Below are positions 34,701 to 47,260 of a stretch of 64,000 nt of DNA, in pieces. Position 1 is the stretch's first letter. Each line of letters starts with the position of its first letter. The DNA is from Hymenolepis diminuta (taxonomy: Eukaryota; Platyhelminthes; Cestoda; Cyclophyllidea; Hymenolepididae), in NCBI GenBank assembly GCA_900708905.1, contig CAADRB010000003.1, positions 1,932,698-1,996,697 of the forward strand. Reading direction: 5' to 3'. The notes under the pieces were generated by a model. The model saw only the letters and a list, made by a program, of their open reading frames with translations. It was not told where the DNA came from and searched no databases. Both the position numbers and the translations under genes were made by a program.

Positions 34701-37700
34701 GGTGATGGTGTGGAATGGGCATCATTAACAGAGACACGACCTTTCACTATGAGATCAGTTTGTTGGGGTTGTGCGATAGGCAAATTTGGAATGGCAGCAG
34801 AAGCAGTTGGAGTAAGTGTGGATGGAACCCCAGCAATACTTTTGAAGCGTGTGAAATCCAAAGTGACTGCAGTCCACGCCAGCATGTAACCAATCACTAT
34901 GACCACAAAACATCCAAGGTATTTGAAGAGGTCCTTGTCACGCACGTGTACTCGATGGGCTTTTCGAGATTGGAAACAGATGAGCACTCTGAAAAGAAAC
35001 AGCGAAATGAATTAGGCCGCCGAAATTATTTCAGTCGGTAATTAAAAACTCACCGATATAACTTGACAATTAATACACCATACGTAAGGGAGAAGCCAAC
35101 TTCACGAAACCACGGCATGAGAATGCAAGTGGTACTACTTGCTCGAAAGTACATCACAATGTTCTGTTGAAAAAAAAATAAAGTCAGAAGTATATTTTTC
35201 GTGTCCAGATAGTTGATATGCACATCTCATTTGCCATTTTCGTTCAACCCCCAAGGTTTGGTGTCGTCGCTACTAATTTTATTGGAGAAGTTTATCGATG
35301 CTTCTGTCAAATTTGTAATTCTAAGAAAAAATATGATGTCTTACGTCTTATTGCCGTATATTTTAATCAAAAATAATATCTTACTTCACCAAAAATAAAT
35401 TAATTCAAATAAATAACTAATAATAAATAATTTAATTTCAATTTCATTGACTGAATTTATGCAATTCAGTGGAATAATGAGTTGATATTACTCGCCTTTT
35501 AAGGATTCAAAATTGATGTAAGTCTTATTTTTAAACATACACCTTGAACTCCCATGAGCAATGCGGTCGAGCAGAAAATTAATGAAACAGTGGAATCTAA
35601 TAATTAGAAATTAAAATATTAGCTTAGTTTAAACAGTAAAATGAGGATATTGTCTTCAATTTCTGTATAATGGGGAAGAATATGTGCTGTTATGTTTCGT
35701 TGCCTAATCAACCACTTTGTTATATTTTCCTGGAATTAAACTTTTCACCTGCAGTTTCGAAATTATTTTACGCCAATTTTTACCTGCATTTTATAAAAGC
35801 ATAAACATCTTCATACTTATTTTCCTTGTGAATATTTCTAAATTTTCCTGTCATGGGTTCGTCTGACCTTAGCATTCCGTTAGTCACCTGTGTCTCTGCG
35901 TCACATTTGACTTGCGATCAAATAGGAAAACGGTGCTTTTCACTCATCAAGTCGATGCGTCTTGAGTGCTCGAGCGCTTACAGTCGTCTGGCTTGACTTG
36001 TTTGTCTCCAATCTTTCATCTTCACTCTTGTGTGTGTTCTAACCTATCTCCTTGTACGCTATGTTAAAACTGGACGGAGTGTAAAAGCCCTTAAGATTAA
36101 ATAGTATCATTCAAAGCTCGATTCTTGTGAAGATCTCTTATTTTAAGAGCGATATCTCCAAATTTCACTTTCCCTTACCTGACAGCCTCAAATGCTTATT
36201 CTCAATGTCCTTTTGAATAAACAGAATAAATAAGAAACGAAATAAATAAATAAATGCTCATTTTCTTAATAATTAAGAAATCTAGTTCTCAGGTAAATAT
36301 ATGACGATTTAAAATAAGGAACCTGTGATTAATAGAAAAAAATGGACTTACGGTAGAGTAAAGGAGCACAGAACCGAGAAGAAAAATTTCCAAAAACAAC
36401 CAACTAGCGGCTTTGAATACCTAGAAGGGAAGAATAAAGCACTCAAGAAATGAAATCCCGATTCATTCAGTTAAGTTATTCCACCTTTCACTTGTCTTTT
36501 TCATTATTATGATTGCAATCTTTTTCTTTAAGATACGTAATAATATTAATAACTATGAACAAACTGAACCCTCTTCTACTGACGCTTCTCTACAAAAAAA
36601 TTGATAATTGCTGGAAATTGTATCATAGCTAGTTGAAGAATTTGTAGTAATTCTTCACTAAGTGTTAAAACTTTAACAAATCTAGATAAATCTAATTATT
36701 TTCAAGTAGTAAAATGAGTAATCATGTGATCATAGTACAAAGTGCCTAGGGCAGACTAATTAAAGAGGTGAACCAGGTATGTTTAACATGCATCATATGT
36801 TCTATAAATAAAACGGTAAAGTACACACACGGCAGAACGAAAATCTGCATATTCGAACAAAATATGCGGAAAAATATAAAGTCCGCCCGATAAAAACAAC
36901 TGGTCTGTATTATGAATGGCGCGTTAATGACATTACGGTATGAAAATATAGTCAACGGAATAAATGTGATACAAAATAGAAATTCAACGTTGAATGCACA
37001 GGACTCACCGATGGTTTGGGGAAAGAGGGATTAAAGTCTTAGTTTATCCAGGGGAAAACAAAAAGATTCTGCAATTTAGAAGAGTAGTGGTTCAATGGAT
37101 AGTAATACGATGAAAGTTGATTAGAAATCGGAAAATAGTTAATATATCAGAGCAGGTATATTTTTTCTGGATTTTGCATTCATCAACTATTTCCTCTTTT
37201 ACATAATTGGCACATTTCATTGCGTCTTGTCCTAAAATTCACATTTCAAGATTGGCCAATGGGCTTTTGAGCGAATTCGCGTCCCAGTCTTATTGACGTA
37301 ATGAGGAGGGGGTTTAATTAAGTTGCTGCTCATACCATATCGAAAAGTCTGTCTTTTTAAATAGCACAAATCCAGCGCGATTGTACTAGCAAAGAGCTCA
37401 ATAAACAGGGCTGAAAAGCGTAACCTCTCACAGTAAATTGCAGTAACATTGTAAATTGATATTTCGATAAAAGTACTGACGCCTGTTTAGAGCTATGAGT
37501 TGATTAATGAAATATCTCTATTACATTTGTAAGCAAATAGTAATTAAGAACAAGCCTAAACCAAAATCACGACATTCTAGCTGAAATGGTCAAATTATCA
37601 TCCGAACTATGAATCGCAAGAGCAGATTATGGATAGAAATATTCCTCTGCAGAACGTCTTATTGGGGACTAAAAAGGTGACAGATCTTGTTGATTGCCCA

Positions 37701-40700
37701 GGCCAGAAACAATAGTGTATAATCATATTAAGCGATCTCTTTTCGGAAACATTCATAGATTCCTACCGAGTATTGAGAAAGTGTTAACTGTTTCTTTAAT
37801 ACAAATAATCTCCAATCAGCAGCTTAGTATACTTGGAAACCTTATCACCTAATCGTCTTCAATTTACTGAAAATAATGAAAGGCACAAAGGCGGTACTAA
37901 TAAATAAACAAACGAAATGCATTTTACAAAACATGAATGTACTATGTCACCCTATCGATAACTTGTACTATGTTATAAGCATTGACAAAAACTCTATGCC
38001 AAAAATTTGAATGACTGAATTAGTAAATTTCATTGTTGGTAGTCTCATTTACCTGTTCTTGGCTGTGACAAGATAAAAATAAATCAAACCTAAATCAATC
38101 AGTCAGTTCTGAATGTTGTGTACAAATTTCCTCTATGAATCTGAGAATTTTAGTATACTTCAAAGTGAATTATGAGAATGTGGAAAACTCAATGCTTTCA
38201 TAATCTGAACAAGGTAAGACACTTGATACCCTTGATATCCCACTCCTTTTCATCACCTTCCCCGTTTTCATACCTTTAATCCTTTCTCTTATTATAATCC
38301 ACCTCATTTCTGTTGGCTATGTTTTGTTGCATTTTAACAACTTTATTGAAGGAGTGAATTTTCTTCGAAGAAAAATATTTGAGTCGCGGTTAAAGGAAAA
38401 GTTAGCGTTGTGTTGTAGAAGCAGAAGTCCTGATTGGAGGGGTCTAAAACACGAAAGTTAAATGTCTAAACTCCCTTCTGTCCGCTCTCACCTATTTCCC
38501 TTCTTAACACACTCTTAAGTACTAATAATACTGCTCCTACTATTTTCTGTACTCCTGCTATTTCTACTTCCCCTTTCCCCACTAAAACCTTATTCGTTCC
38601 TACTCGCTTCCCCTCTGTCCTCTATTATTCTCTTTTCTTCCATCACTCTACTTAATAATTAATGCCTACTCCTTTAAGAATAACCATTTTCCTAAAATAT
38701 AAACCGATAATTACTCATTCTGTAGTGCTACACGGATTTCCCGAATGGCTCAAAATCTAATCCATGGAATTTTCGAAATCTTGATGTCTAACTCGAAAAT
38801 ATCAGCGCATTAAAGAGGAAAAAAGCAAAGTTGGGAAACGGTTAATAATGGTAGCTTATGATGGTGTCCGCTGAATGCTCTCAGATGTTAGACAGGACAA
38901 TAAGAACAAATATCCAATTAAATTAACTGGTTAACAGGCTCAAAAAATCACGGAAATGAACTCATTCTAATAACTAGAGATCAAATCCTTAAATTTTGAT
39001 GTTTAAAATATTAGAACGCAAGGCATGAATTTGAGGGTGAAGTTAATAAATCTGGACATTAGAACATTTTACAGTAAGGTTGCTTCTTACGAGAAAAAGC
39101 AAAACCAAATGCGTTCCGAATTAAAGTGATGCAGGTCTTGATGTCTCGATTTCATCAATTCATTTTCCTTGATCCCTCCACGTTTCTTTCCTTGCTGAGC
39201 ATTTATTCCTTTCCCTCTATTCATATGCTTTCCCATAATTTAAATTTATAAAGGTTTATACACTGTCATGACTACGATAATGATGTACTGGACATGGACA
39301 AAATGGTGAATGCGAAGTCCGACTGAATTACAAATCTTATGATATCCTGGTCTCATTTTCTACCTCTGCATTTTTCGTAAGTTAACGCTTTTAGGTAAAC
39401 TTAACAAATCATTAACATTTGACATTATTTATTCCGATGAAAATATCCAAATAGGATATTTACTCAGTTCTGCATTTACTGATTAATCGATTCCCAATGA
39501 GTAGTTTAAAAAAGTACTCATTTGTAAGCATAAAACTTTTGGAATTTACGATGAACACACTGGAGAATAGTAAACACATTATTAACACTCACTCAAAGTG
39601 AAAATATTACCAGAACAAGAATAATAGCCTGTTCATTCGTTTGCTAATAAAGCGCCTAATTCAGTTTAAGTTAGCAAATCCCCTTAATCAAGTTGTTCTT
39701 AAAGCAAAAAGAGCTACAAGTTTAATCAAAGTGAATTCTTAAACAGGAAGCAAATTTAAACAAACTATAAATTTCCTCCTACTCATCGATAAACAGAACT
39801 TGGCTAATCCTATTGGTTAGACAAGGTCATAGCACAACCAATAAAGTGTGAATAAAACAAAATAAGAACTACCCGAGTACGTCGAAGGCGGAAAGTAAGA
39901 AATCCGAGGAGGAGAGTGGTTGTGATGGAGAAGGTCTGCATTGCCAGCGGAACGCCTCGAAGATGCATGTTATATTCCACAAGACAAGGTTCTCCACTCG
40001 TGCAGTTTGGACAGTCTGGCGGACATACTTTGCAACTCATACTCTTCGACACCTTTCGACCCTCACTATCTGATCCACTGCCGCTGGCAATCTCCCTTAG
40101 ATACTCTGCTGGGTAGCCCTGAATTTTAAAGAGCATATAATTGGGAAGGGTATCCACAATAATAAATTCTGAATTGACGATTGTAACTGTACTTTCCATT
40201 CAATACCCAACAGACACATCTTGGATTGACTTTTATTTCCTCTGATTTGCTAATGGTTATTCTATTTATTTACAAGACTGACATGCGATATTCAAATCGA
40301 CCAAATATATTTATAGCCCATTAGTCTGGAATTTGAAAGGAAATTTGTCCTTCAAATTCGGGATATTCGTCTTGAGCAATATGCATAATCGTGTTTAAAT
40401 TTTTTAGAACAACTTGATGACACTAATCAATTCCATCGACTGAAATAAAAATGCAGTAATTCTTTTGTATTTTGACAGCTGGTCCGTTGATTAGAATGAC
40501 GGCATTTATGACCTTGACTCCAATATTTCACTTCCCGTTTTTAATTAAATATAATTTATGCTTAAGTGTAAATTGTGTTATCAGAACTGTTAAATGTTCA
40601 TTTTCGAACTCATTCAGTAATGGGTGGTTCTCTGCAAACTGTCTACACAAATAAAGTCATTTTCATGAATATCAGTTATAGCCTTCTCATTTTTTGCGAA

Positions 40701-43700
40701 GAGAGGGTTTGTCATAATTAGAAGATTTAAACGTCTTTCAAAGTAATCACCAACGCTTGCACAAATAATGCCCTTCAGCTCATTTCTATAGATACTGTAT
40801 ATCATCGTATTTCAACAAGCGGATACAATAGCTATAAGGGCATATTTTCTGGAAGGGGGTGAGAGAGATTCAGACCATGTAGTTCAGGAATTTTATTTCA
40901 ACACTCAGCTGAGAAGAACCTCCTTGAATTTGATTTTTTGGTGATTCAGTTAACACTACAAGGTCCAAATTTAAGAACGTGTGGAGTAAATACTAGCATC
41001 CTGGCTAATTCCGGGATAGAACGAAGAGAGACGATGAGTTTCTCAGTCTTTTCAATTTAATAAATGTTTAAATATTTCAGAACTTATATGTTATTCACTA
41101 ATATTATGAACAGAATATGATAGGAAGATTCATAACTTCATGACTTTGACTCCTTTCCACTGTCTAGACACTCTCGAAACATATTTTAATCAGAAAGCTA
41201 ATCCAAATTATGGTGTGAAATTAAATCTAAAAAAATGCTTTTGGAATGATCTTAAATTATTTTTAAGAGGGAAAATATTTTTATGAAATTTTTGTTCAAA
41301 TAATTCATCTTAAATATTATACAAATTTAGCATAAATATCCTCTTGTTTACATCTCAGTCCTCGTAATTTCATGTAAAATAAATTAACTTTGTTTCATGA
41401 AATCAAATATAAATTTCTTTTCGAATAAATAATCGAAAAAATAAATTATAAATGTAAATTAAGGGAGATTAATTGACGGTTGCCGATTTACTCCAGGTCA
41501 GGAGGACACGCTTCACTGACGCTGACCTTAAGATTAATCCAACCACCCATCAATCGTGGAAGCAAAATTTCCCCCATTTACCTCCCCGGCGAAAATTCGG
41601 TAATGGAAGAATTTGCACTAGAAACGTGATTTACTGAAAATGAGTACCTCTGACCCTGCACACACAAAGAGCTGATTATGACAACTACGGGCAGATGCTC
41701 AACAGGCGTTGGGCTAGAAAAAGGCGAAATTTGTATTTTGAGTCCTACTAAGAATTCCATCTCGCGCATTACTGAGCATCAGCCACAGATGAAAAGGGTG
41801 CTAAAAAGAGAAATTATATGCGTGGACTCTCGACAGTATTAACTCTTTGCCAAAAAAATGAAGATGGCGCAAATTCGAAGATGATTTGTCAGTTGGTAGA
41901 CTCCTCAGGTCAATGATTATTTGGAAAAGAATGGCTACAAAATCTCATGAAATCGTATCAAACGAAATTTCTAGATGAAGAAGATAAGAATAGGCTGAAA
42001 GATATCTTATCAAACTTTATCTTAAAAAAGGGAGTTGACCTTATGATCCTGTATAAGGAATAAATTCTCTTGAGTCTTAATCCTACTAACCCCAACAACA
42101 CTTTAAATGGATTATCTTTCCCCCCACGTGTTTAGATATTCCCCTGTGGGTGAAAGTAACTACATTATTTGCTATGCCAGGAAAGATAAATAAAGGCTTT
42201 AATCTAAGAGAACAAAGAAACCTTAAAGTTTGACTTAATCCGGGGACATTTTTTTCTTCGCAACATTCAAGAATCCTAGAATAAATAGATGGAGATTTTT
42301 AGAAACCAACTTGTGCAGCCAGTTTTATCGAGTACCTATTTGAGCGCCAAACAGATTACTGCTGAGAAACACGTGAATACTTGTGGGTTTAATGACAATT
42401 TCTAAGCCTAAGAGGACAAGGATGGGAGGTTGTGAAAAGACCTTGAAATTCGATGTACAAAATGAACAGCCAATAGAATTAAAGAGATTTTATTTATTTA
42501 ATAGCAAAAATCCACCAAAATTTTTTCCAATAGAAAATCGTTTTTCCTATTGAAATTACGTTTCACTTATCTAAAATTATGACACGAGACTGAAATGGGA
42601 AAGTGATATAAAAACAAGCGCTATACTGGCAAGGTTATTCTAATTTAAAACAAATTTGTGCACCCCGTATCACAAAATTGCACACAAATTTAATAATTAT
42701 TCTATTTGTAAATTGGAAAAATTTTTGGATGCCAACGATATATGGGAACGAACTAATGGACCTAATTTCCGTCCTGACCCCATTTCTTCACCAAAAAACC
42801 TGTCAAAAACTTGCCATTTAATTTAACTCGAACTGAAACGAAAGATTATCAAGATTATCAAAGTGCTGGTGATTATTTAGATAGAAAAATGTACTTAAAT
42901 TATAGAGGAATGGAGGCTGGTTGAAACCAACGTCCTCAAAGTGACCTCAAGATGTTTAAATATCCAAAATACATGTTTAATTATCGACTAACAATGAAAT
43001 TCGGAGTTTACTGATTCGAATACAAAGATAGTGAAGTATCATTACCAGTAAATACAAAAAAGATACTGATTGAAACCCATCTCTGTTATGTTAAAGTTAT
43101 AAGCTGCGGAATATCTTATGAGATCATTTGGCTTCCCTATCATTGTAAAAATACGAAGCGAAGTGGCAAGATTATCCCCTCCCGATTAAATAATAACGGT
43201 CAGTAAGCATTAAATATAGTCGAGAAGCATTTGCAGCAATCCAGAGTAGAAAGCGTGAAACTTGAATTTTGGAATGTGAACTGCCCATTCAGTAAATACT
43301 TTACGTGCCTAGTCCAGCAATCAAATGAAGTAAGACTTTTGATACCGTGTCTTTTTGCTCCCCCCTTCTTTTTCATTTGTTTGAATTACTGTTATTCGAT
43401 GTCAGTTGCTTTTTACACCTAAAATTGGAATTTTTTACATTATTATTGCAATAATTATAGAAAAACATGCTCAGATTAATGCAAGGACCACCAAAACGAC
43501 AGGTTCAGCAACGTTGTCCCGAACAGTTTAAGAAACTCCAGGCAGTTGGTTATGCATGAATCCAATTAAAAATCAAATCTCATGTAATTTTCTAATAATA
43601 AAAAATTTTTTTGATTTGCAAAATTGGTGGTTACTTATCAATCCATCCATGTTCACAAATGTGGATAGTTTCAATTGAGCATTGACTGTTCCGTTCTATT

Positions 43701-46700
43701 TTATTTAGAGGAAAGTGAAGCTTTCTTGAAATCGAAGGTTTGCAGTTGGAGAAATATTTTTTGTGACATTTCTGAAAACTTTTGATGCACAAAAAATCCG
43801 AAGTTGGTTTAAAAGCTACCTTAGAATGGTATTCATTTTTCTTCAGCAAAAATTTCAATATTTTTATCCAGGAAGAGGAATTCTTTAACATTCTACTTAA
43901 ACAAACATACAATCAAAGTATTTACTTATGCTTTTTTAACCTACTCTGTATTGCTATGAATTTATAAAAGAAACAAAATTAAAAGTTTGCGAAAAATTTT
44001 TTACTTTTTAAAGGACAACAAATTACTTTTATGTCATTAAACTGCAACGCGACAGAATAGACAACGTATATCCTGCAGATGGTTTTCGTCCCCACCTGTC
44101 ATCCTTTTCATTAACACAAATCGTTCTTGATATTGTGACATTTCCTCTAGGCAAGACGAAGGACAAGTGCTCCCGTGGATTCAGTGGTCGTATGATCTTA
44201 CACCGTTTATCATTTGAAAAATCGTTATTTAAACAAATAACCAGTATTAATGACATAATCTGTCTTGAAGGTGCTGGACTTCCGTCTTATTCATACTTAT
44301 TGTAATGGACTCGAGTTAACCAAATACTATTTCACTGTTATGGAGAAAATGGATTAATTTTAGTCAATGTCATTAAATTAAAAAAAGCATTATTTTTATC
44401 AAACGGTGGTACAAAGATACGATTTAGTATCGAGGAGATATGGCTTTCAATGGAATATTTATCTAATGAGAAGGGGAGGTGAAATGTGGAGATTTCTGTG
44501 TTGAAACCCGCATGTTATCTTTTTTGGCGTTAAACCTTGAAAATGATTGGGTGAAAATTGTATTAGACGTTGGTTACCATGAGGTAGAGTTTACCTTCCT
44601 TTGTAATTTTAATTGTACCTTACGGCTAAGGTCCAGTCAAATCAGTTTCTGGCGAATTCATGAAATTCATATTTTTACGGCTATATAGTTGTAAGTTGTA
44701 ATAATCTGAGATTTACTTTATGAATTTATTTGCCTTCAAACGGCTTGTTGATACAGGCCATATTGATTTCAATATAGCAGAGATCACTGGAATTAACTAA
44801 TTAAAAATTAAGAATAATCTTGAAGGAAATGAAATAAATAAGAAAGCACGGTGGGTATGTAGAAAAAATATTTTCATACGTTGTCAGGCTTATCTGTATA
44901 GAAACCGGGTTTACATCGGCAGATGTAGTTTGCTGTATCGAAAGGCCACGGTTTGTATTGCTGTCGGACACACTAAAACAAGTGAAAAAGGTAGTACCAT
45001 TGATTATCGATAGGATTCAAACTGCCAATAAGTCAGACTCACCTGTGTGGTACTGTGCCGGCAGTCATCCAATTCTAGAGCACAGAGATCGAGGGTATAA
45101 TTTCGAAGGTCAAATTCGTATAGAATGCTGGAATGCATAAAAAACAAACAAAATGAACCGCTCTACTTTGATGAAGAGAGCGAAATAATCTACTCTCATA
45201 ATTTTATGTGGGCGATAATAATCTCTACCCATAAAACGAGTTCCTATAACTACCCAGTGAAAAAGAAGACACGATAAATTATCTCCTATCTCTGCTATTA
45301 TCCAGATTTTTGTTTTTTGCTAAAATAAAAATATTTCGAAAAAGACTAATGACGTTGAATATGCATTCTATGAAAGTTACAGAAACACCATTGTGCCCCA
45401 TGTGATAAAATCGCCTAACTCAAAACGCCACTTTTTAAAGTTGTTCCAAATATGAAAATAAGTCAGATAAATATTAATTTTTTTCAGCTCATTTATTTAT
45501 TTATTCATTTTATTTATTTATTTTATTAATTGTAAGTGTAATAACTTATAACTGAGAAGTATACTGAACTAAATGTCTTAATTGAGTCTTAATGATTTTG
45601 GGGAAATGCTCATTAACGTCATACCCAAAGTTAATTATGATCAAGTTAGATTAAATATTCCCATCACTCCCAGTTATTAAAATGATTAGAACAAATTTGT
45701 GTCATTTTTCATGTCAAAATCCCCTAATTGAACATTACCAAGGTAAAAGTCCGTAAGTCTTTTAGTCAATGAAAAATAGAAGTTACTTAAAACCTAAGGG
45801 AGAAGCGATATAATTGATCGTTGCTAATTATTTAAATATTATGTTTTCCTTTAATAAGCTAACATTTAGAAGTGAAACTTTAATAAATACATGAATACTC
45901 CTTTTACTGATAGATAAAAATTCCCACGTGTATTTGCTAAAAAGGCCTTTCTTATCTAGATGCGAGGATTTAGGATTGAAACTTTTCGGAACCCACCTTA
46001 CAGATTTTGTGTGTGGAATAGGAATGATCAGATGGAGGGGAAGCTTCCTTCCAGCTACAGTAGTTCCATTATTGCAGTGTAGAGGCGCCCAAACGCCGAG
46101 CATTGGAATCGTCTTAGATACAGGTATTAGATTAGAGGCTTCTAGAATCGGTGTCATGAGTTGACAGAGGTTGCTCGGTGGTTGAAAATCGTCAACACTT
46201 CTAGATCCCCTCTCCACGTAAACTAGACGTTCAATTCCAGCACAGATGGCTATACTATTAATCACAGATTGTCCACAATTTTGATAATACGTCGATGACT
46301 GTGTGAAAGCACGCATCAATGGTTCGATAAAATTATCCAAATCCACATTTCCAACTCTGCTCTCCGACAACACAAGGCCCTTTATTGACAACCAGTTGAT
46401 AATGAGTTGGGCCAATGATAGAGCACGTGTTATATCTCGCCGGTAGGAGTCATGTAATGCTACAGGTGTAATCACAGTATTCAGAAAATCAATATACTTT
46501 GGCTTAAGTGGGAGGAGGTAGAAATGATTACTCTGTGATAATTCTAAACTGCTAGCAGCCTCAGTATCTGATAAAAACACCGACTCAGGACATCTCTGAG
46601 TAGGATTTTGTAGGGTCTTGACTAATCGAGAAAGCGTTCGATAGGATTCCAAATGGGAAAGCGCCCGGTCATTGCAGTGCGTTGGAATGATTGAGAGAGT

Positions 46701-46730
46701 AAAAAGTAGAATAGAAATAAATATACACAT
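28490..46730 (-). CDS. GPR158-like: GPR158/GPR179-like orphan class C GPCR, 12 exons, 947 residues
   Basis: Exons in coding order: 46730-45928, 45127-45043, 44972-44880, 40118-39873, 36420-36352, 35163-35054, 34988-34477, 34396-34258, 34185-34080, 31796-31584, 31510-31404 and 28850-28490. Every junction is GT-AG and the phases close to 948 codons with stop. Order of parts: signal peptide, extracellular ligand-binding-like domain, Cys-rich module, seven membrane helices, cytoplasmic tail. Diagnostic pieces are A-N-Y-I-C-R-C-K-P-G-F-Y, C-P-P-D-C-P-N-C, L-F-L-E-I-F-L-L-G-S-V-L-L-Y, L-I-Y-F-V-R-C-H-L-T-V-T-V and E-L-K-R-L-Y-T-A-I-E-I-Y-K, each with a counterpart in human GPR158. That receptor is known to sense glycine through a Cache domain and to hold RGS7-Gbeta5. 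Large introns (0.8-4.8 kb) separate clusters of exons; the rest are 65-80 nt. The least certain junction is the donor of exon 1 (45928). Ligand in this worm is unknown. Confidence 0.9.
31797..34079 (-). other. Intron 9 of the GPR158-like gene
   Basis: 2283-nt intron. It contains a possible tRNA-derived SINE on the plus strand (about 32185-32420). No other gene is supported; open frames at 31842-32051, 32552-32755 and 32706-32891 are short and unrecognised. Confidence 0.6.
32185..32420 (+). repeat. Possible tRNA-derived SINE
   Basis: GGGTTTGATTTC at 32232-32243 resembles the RNA polymerase III B box (GGTTCGANTCC), and the preceding 45 bases are tRNA-like in composition. The following sequence is less AT-rich than its surroundings. 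I could not find a clear A box, a tail or a second copy in the window, so this is tentative. Confidence 0.25.
34080..40118 (-). CDS. GPR158-like: Exons 4-9: Cys-rich module and seven-helix core of the GPR158-like receptor
   Basis: Exon 4 (40118-39873) carries C-K-V-C-P-P-D-C-P-N-C and TM1 (about residues 382-403). Exon 5 (36420-36352) is TM2. Exon 6 (35163-35054) has T-T-C-I-L-M-P-W plus TM3. Exon 7 (34988-34477) holds TM4, a long loop 2 and the start of TM5. Exon 8 (34396-34258) continues TM5 and TM6, and exon 9 (34185-34080) has TM7. The TM3-start cysteine and the loop-2 cysteine (Y-F-R-V-C) that form the usual GPCR disulfide are both present. Loop 2 is about 118 residues, with three N-glycosylation sequons (NVS, NSS, NFT). 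Confidence 0.9.
36421..39872 (-). other. Intron 4 of the GPR158-like gene
   Basis: 3452-nt intron with no supported internal gene. About 38470-38645 on the plus strand is a long pyrimidine-rich tract with repeated CTCCTACT/CCTACTC-type words. Confidence 0.6.
40119..44879 (-). other. Intron 3 of the GPR158-like gene
   Basis: 4761-nt intron, the largest in the gene. Several 60-90 codon open frames occur (43631-43912, 44029-44256, 44479-44688), but none has a recognisable domain or is needed to close the receptor's reading frame. Confidence 0.6.
44880..46730 (-). CDS. GPR158-like: Exons 1-3: signal peptide and extracellular domain of the GPR158-like receptor
   Basis: Exon 1 starts at ATG 46728-46730 with a hydrophobic signal (M-C-I-F-I-S-I-L-L-F-T-L) followed by about 245 luminal residues. 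They include F-L-N-T-V-I-T-P-V-A-L-H-D-S-Y-R-R-D and G-I-E-R-L-V-Y-V-E-R-G-S-R-S, in the place where GPR158 has its Cache domain. Exons 2 (45127-45043) and 3 (44972-44880) encode Y-E-F-D-L-R-N-Y-T-L-D-L-C-A and the EGF-like C-x-C-K-P-G-F-Y turn. The exon 1 donor (CAC/GTGGGA at 45927) is chosen because it is the one I found that gives the needed phase; it is weak, and another small exon in the 800-nt intron is possible. I could not verify individual ligand-binding residues. Confidence 0.8.
45489..45530. repeat. (ATTT)n microsatellite
   Basis: A run of ATTT units with one TTC interruption inside intron 1 of the receptor gene. A shorter AAAT run lies at about 36239-36254 in intron 5. Confidence 0.8.
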
Positions 46731-47260
46731 TTGGAGGTGGAAGTGCGTATCTAATCTCTTAGAGAACTGTTGATACTCTCTTGAATACTGTTGAGTAAAG
46801 ATGATCTAATAAGGGAAAAAAGTCACAGGAGCATAGTGATGTCATGATTGCTCCGTTTGAGCAGATATTTTGGCGCTCTCACGGCCGATCTGGGATAGGG
46901 GGATGTCTGTGTATGCGTGTGCGTTTTGTGGAAACACAGAGACTGAAAATGTCCGATTTCAGCTTAAATAAAGTCGACCAATGGGCAAGTCCGCAAAAAG
47001 AAAGGGTTGCCACGGCGACCAATGAGATCGCGCAGCAATACGGCGTATAGTACTGAACTGGTCGATATGATGCAAAATGTAAGTGCGGACGTGGATGCCT
47101 AGTTCTGCATGTGCTGGTGCGTCCGCGATACCCTGTTTATACCGTGTGCTTCGCCCATGATTCATTATTCTTCTACGCGCTCTCCCTATCTCTCTCTCTA
47201 CCACTCTCCTCTGCTCTTTTCTCTGCTCTCTGCTTCTTCTCCCACCTCATAAAACACGTT
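46731..47260 (-). promoter_or_regulatory. Likely promoter region of the GPR158-like gene
   Basis: Immediately upstream of the receptor's start, the sequence becomes relatively GC- and CpG-rich. Two GACCAATG words lie 41 bp apart (CCAAT at 46978-46982 and 47019-47023 on the plus strand), followed by a CT-rich tract at about 47179-47245 that reads GAGA-like on the coding strand. Open frames here (46844-47050, 46959-47204) look like by-products of the base composition. No transcription start can be fixed. Confidence 0.4.

Noticed and set aside
35528..35602. Minus-strand segment with splice-like borders between receptor exons 5 and 6
   Set aside because: In the phase required by exon 5 it hits a stop codon, and exon 5 joins directly to exon 6 with matching homology on both sides.
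46844..47204. Open frames on both strands upstream of the receptor
   Set aside because: They coincide with a local GC-rich promoter-like patch and encode arginine-rich, unrelated peptides on both strands.
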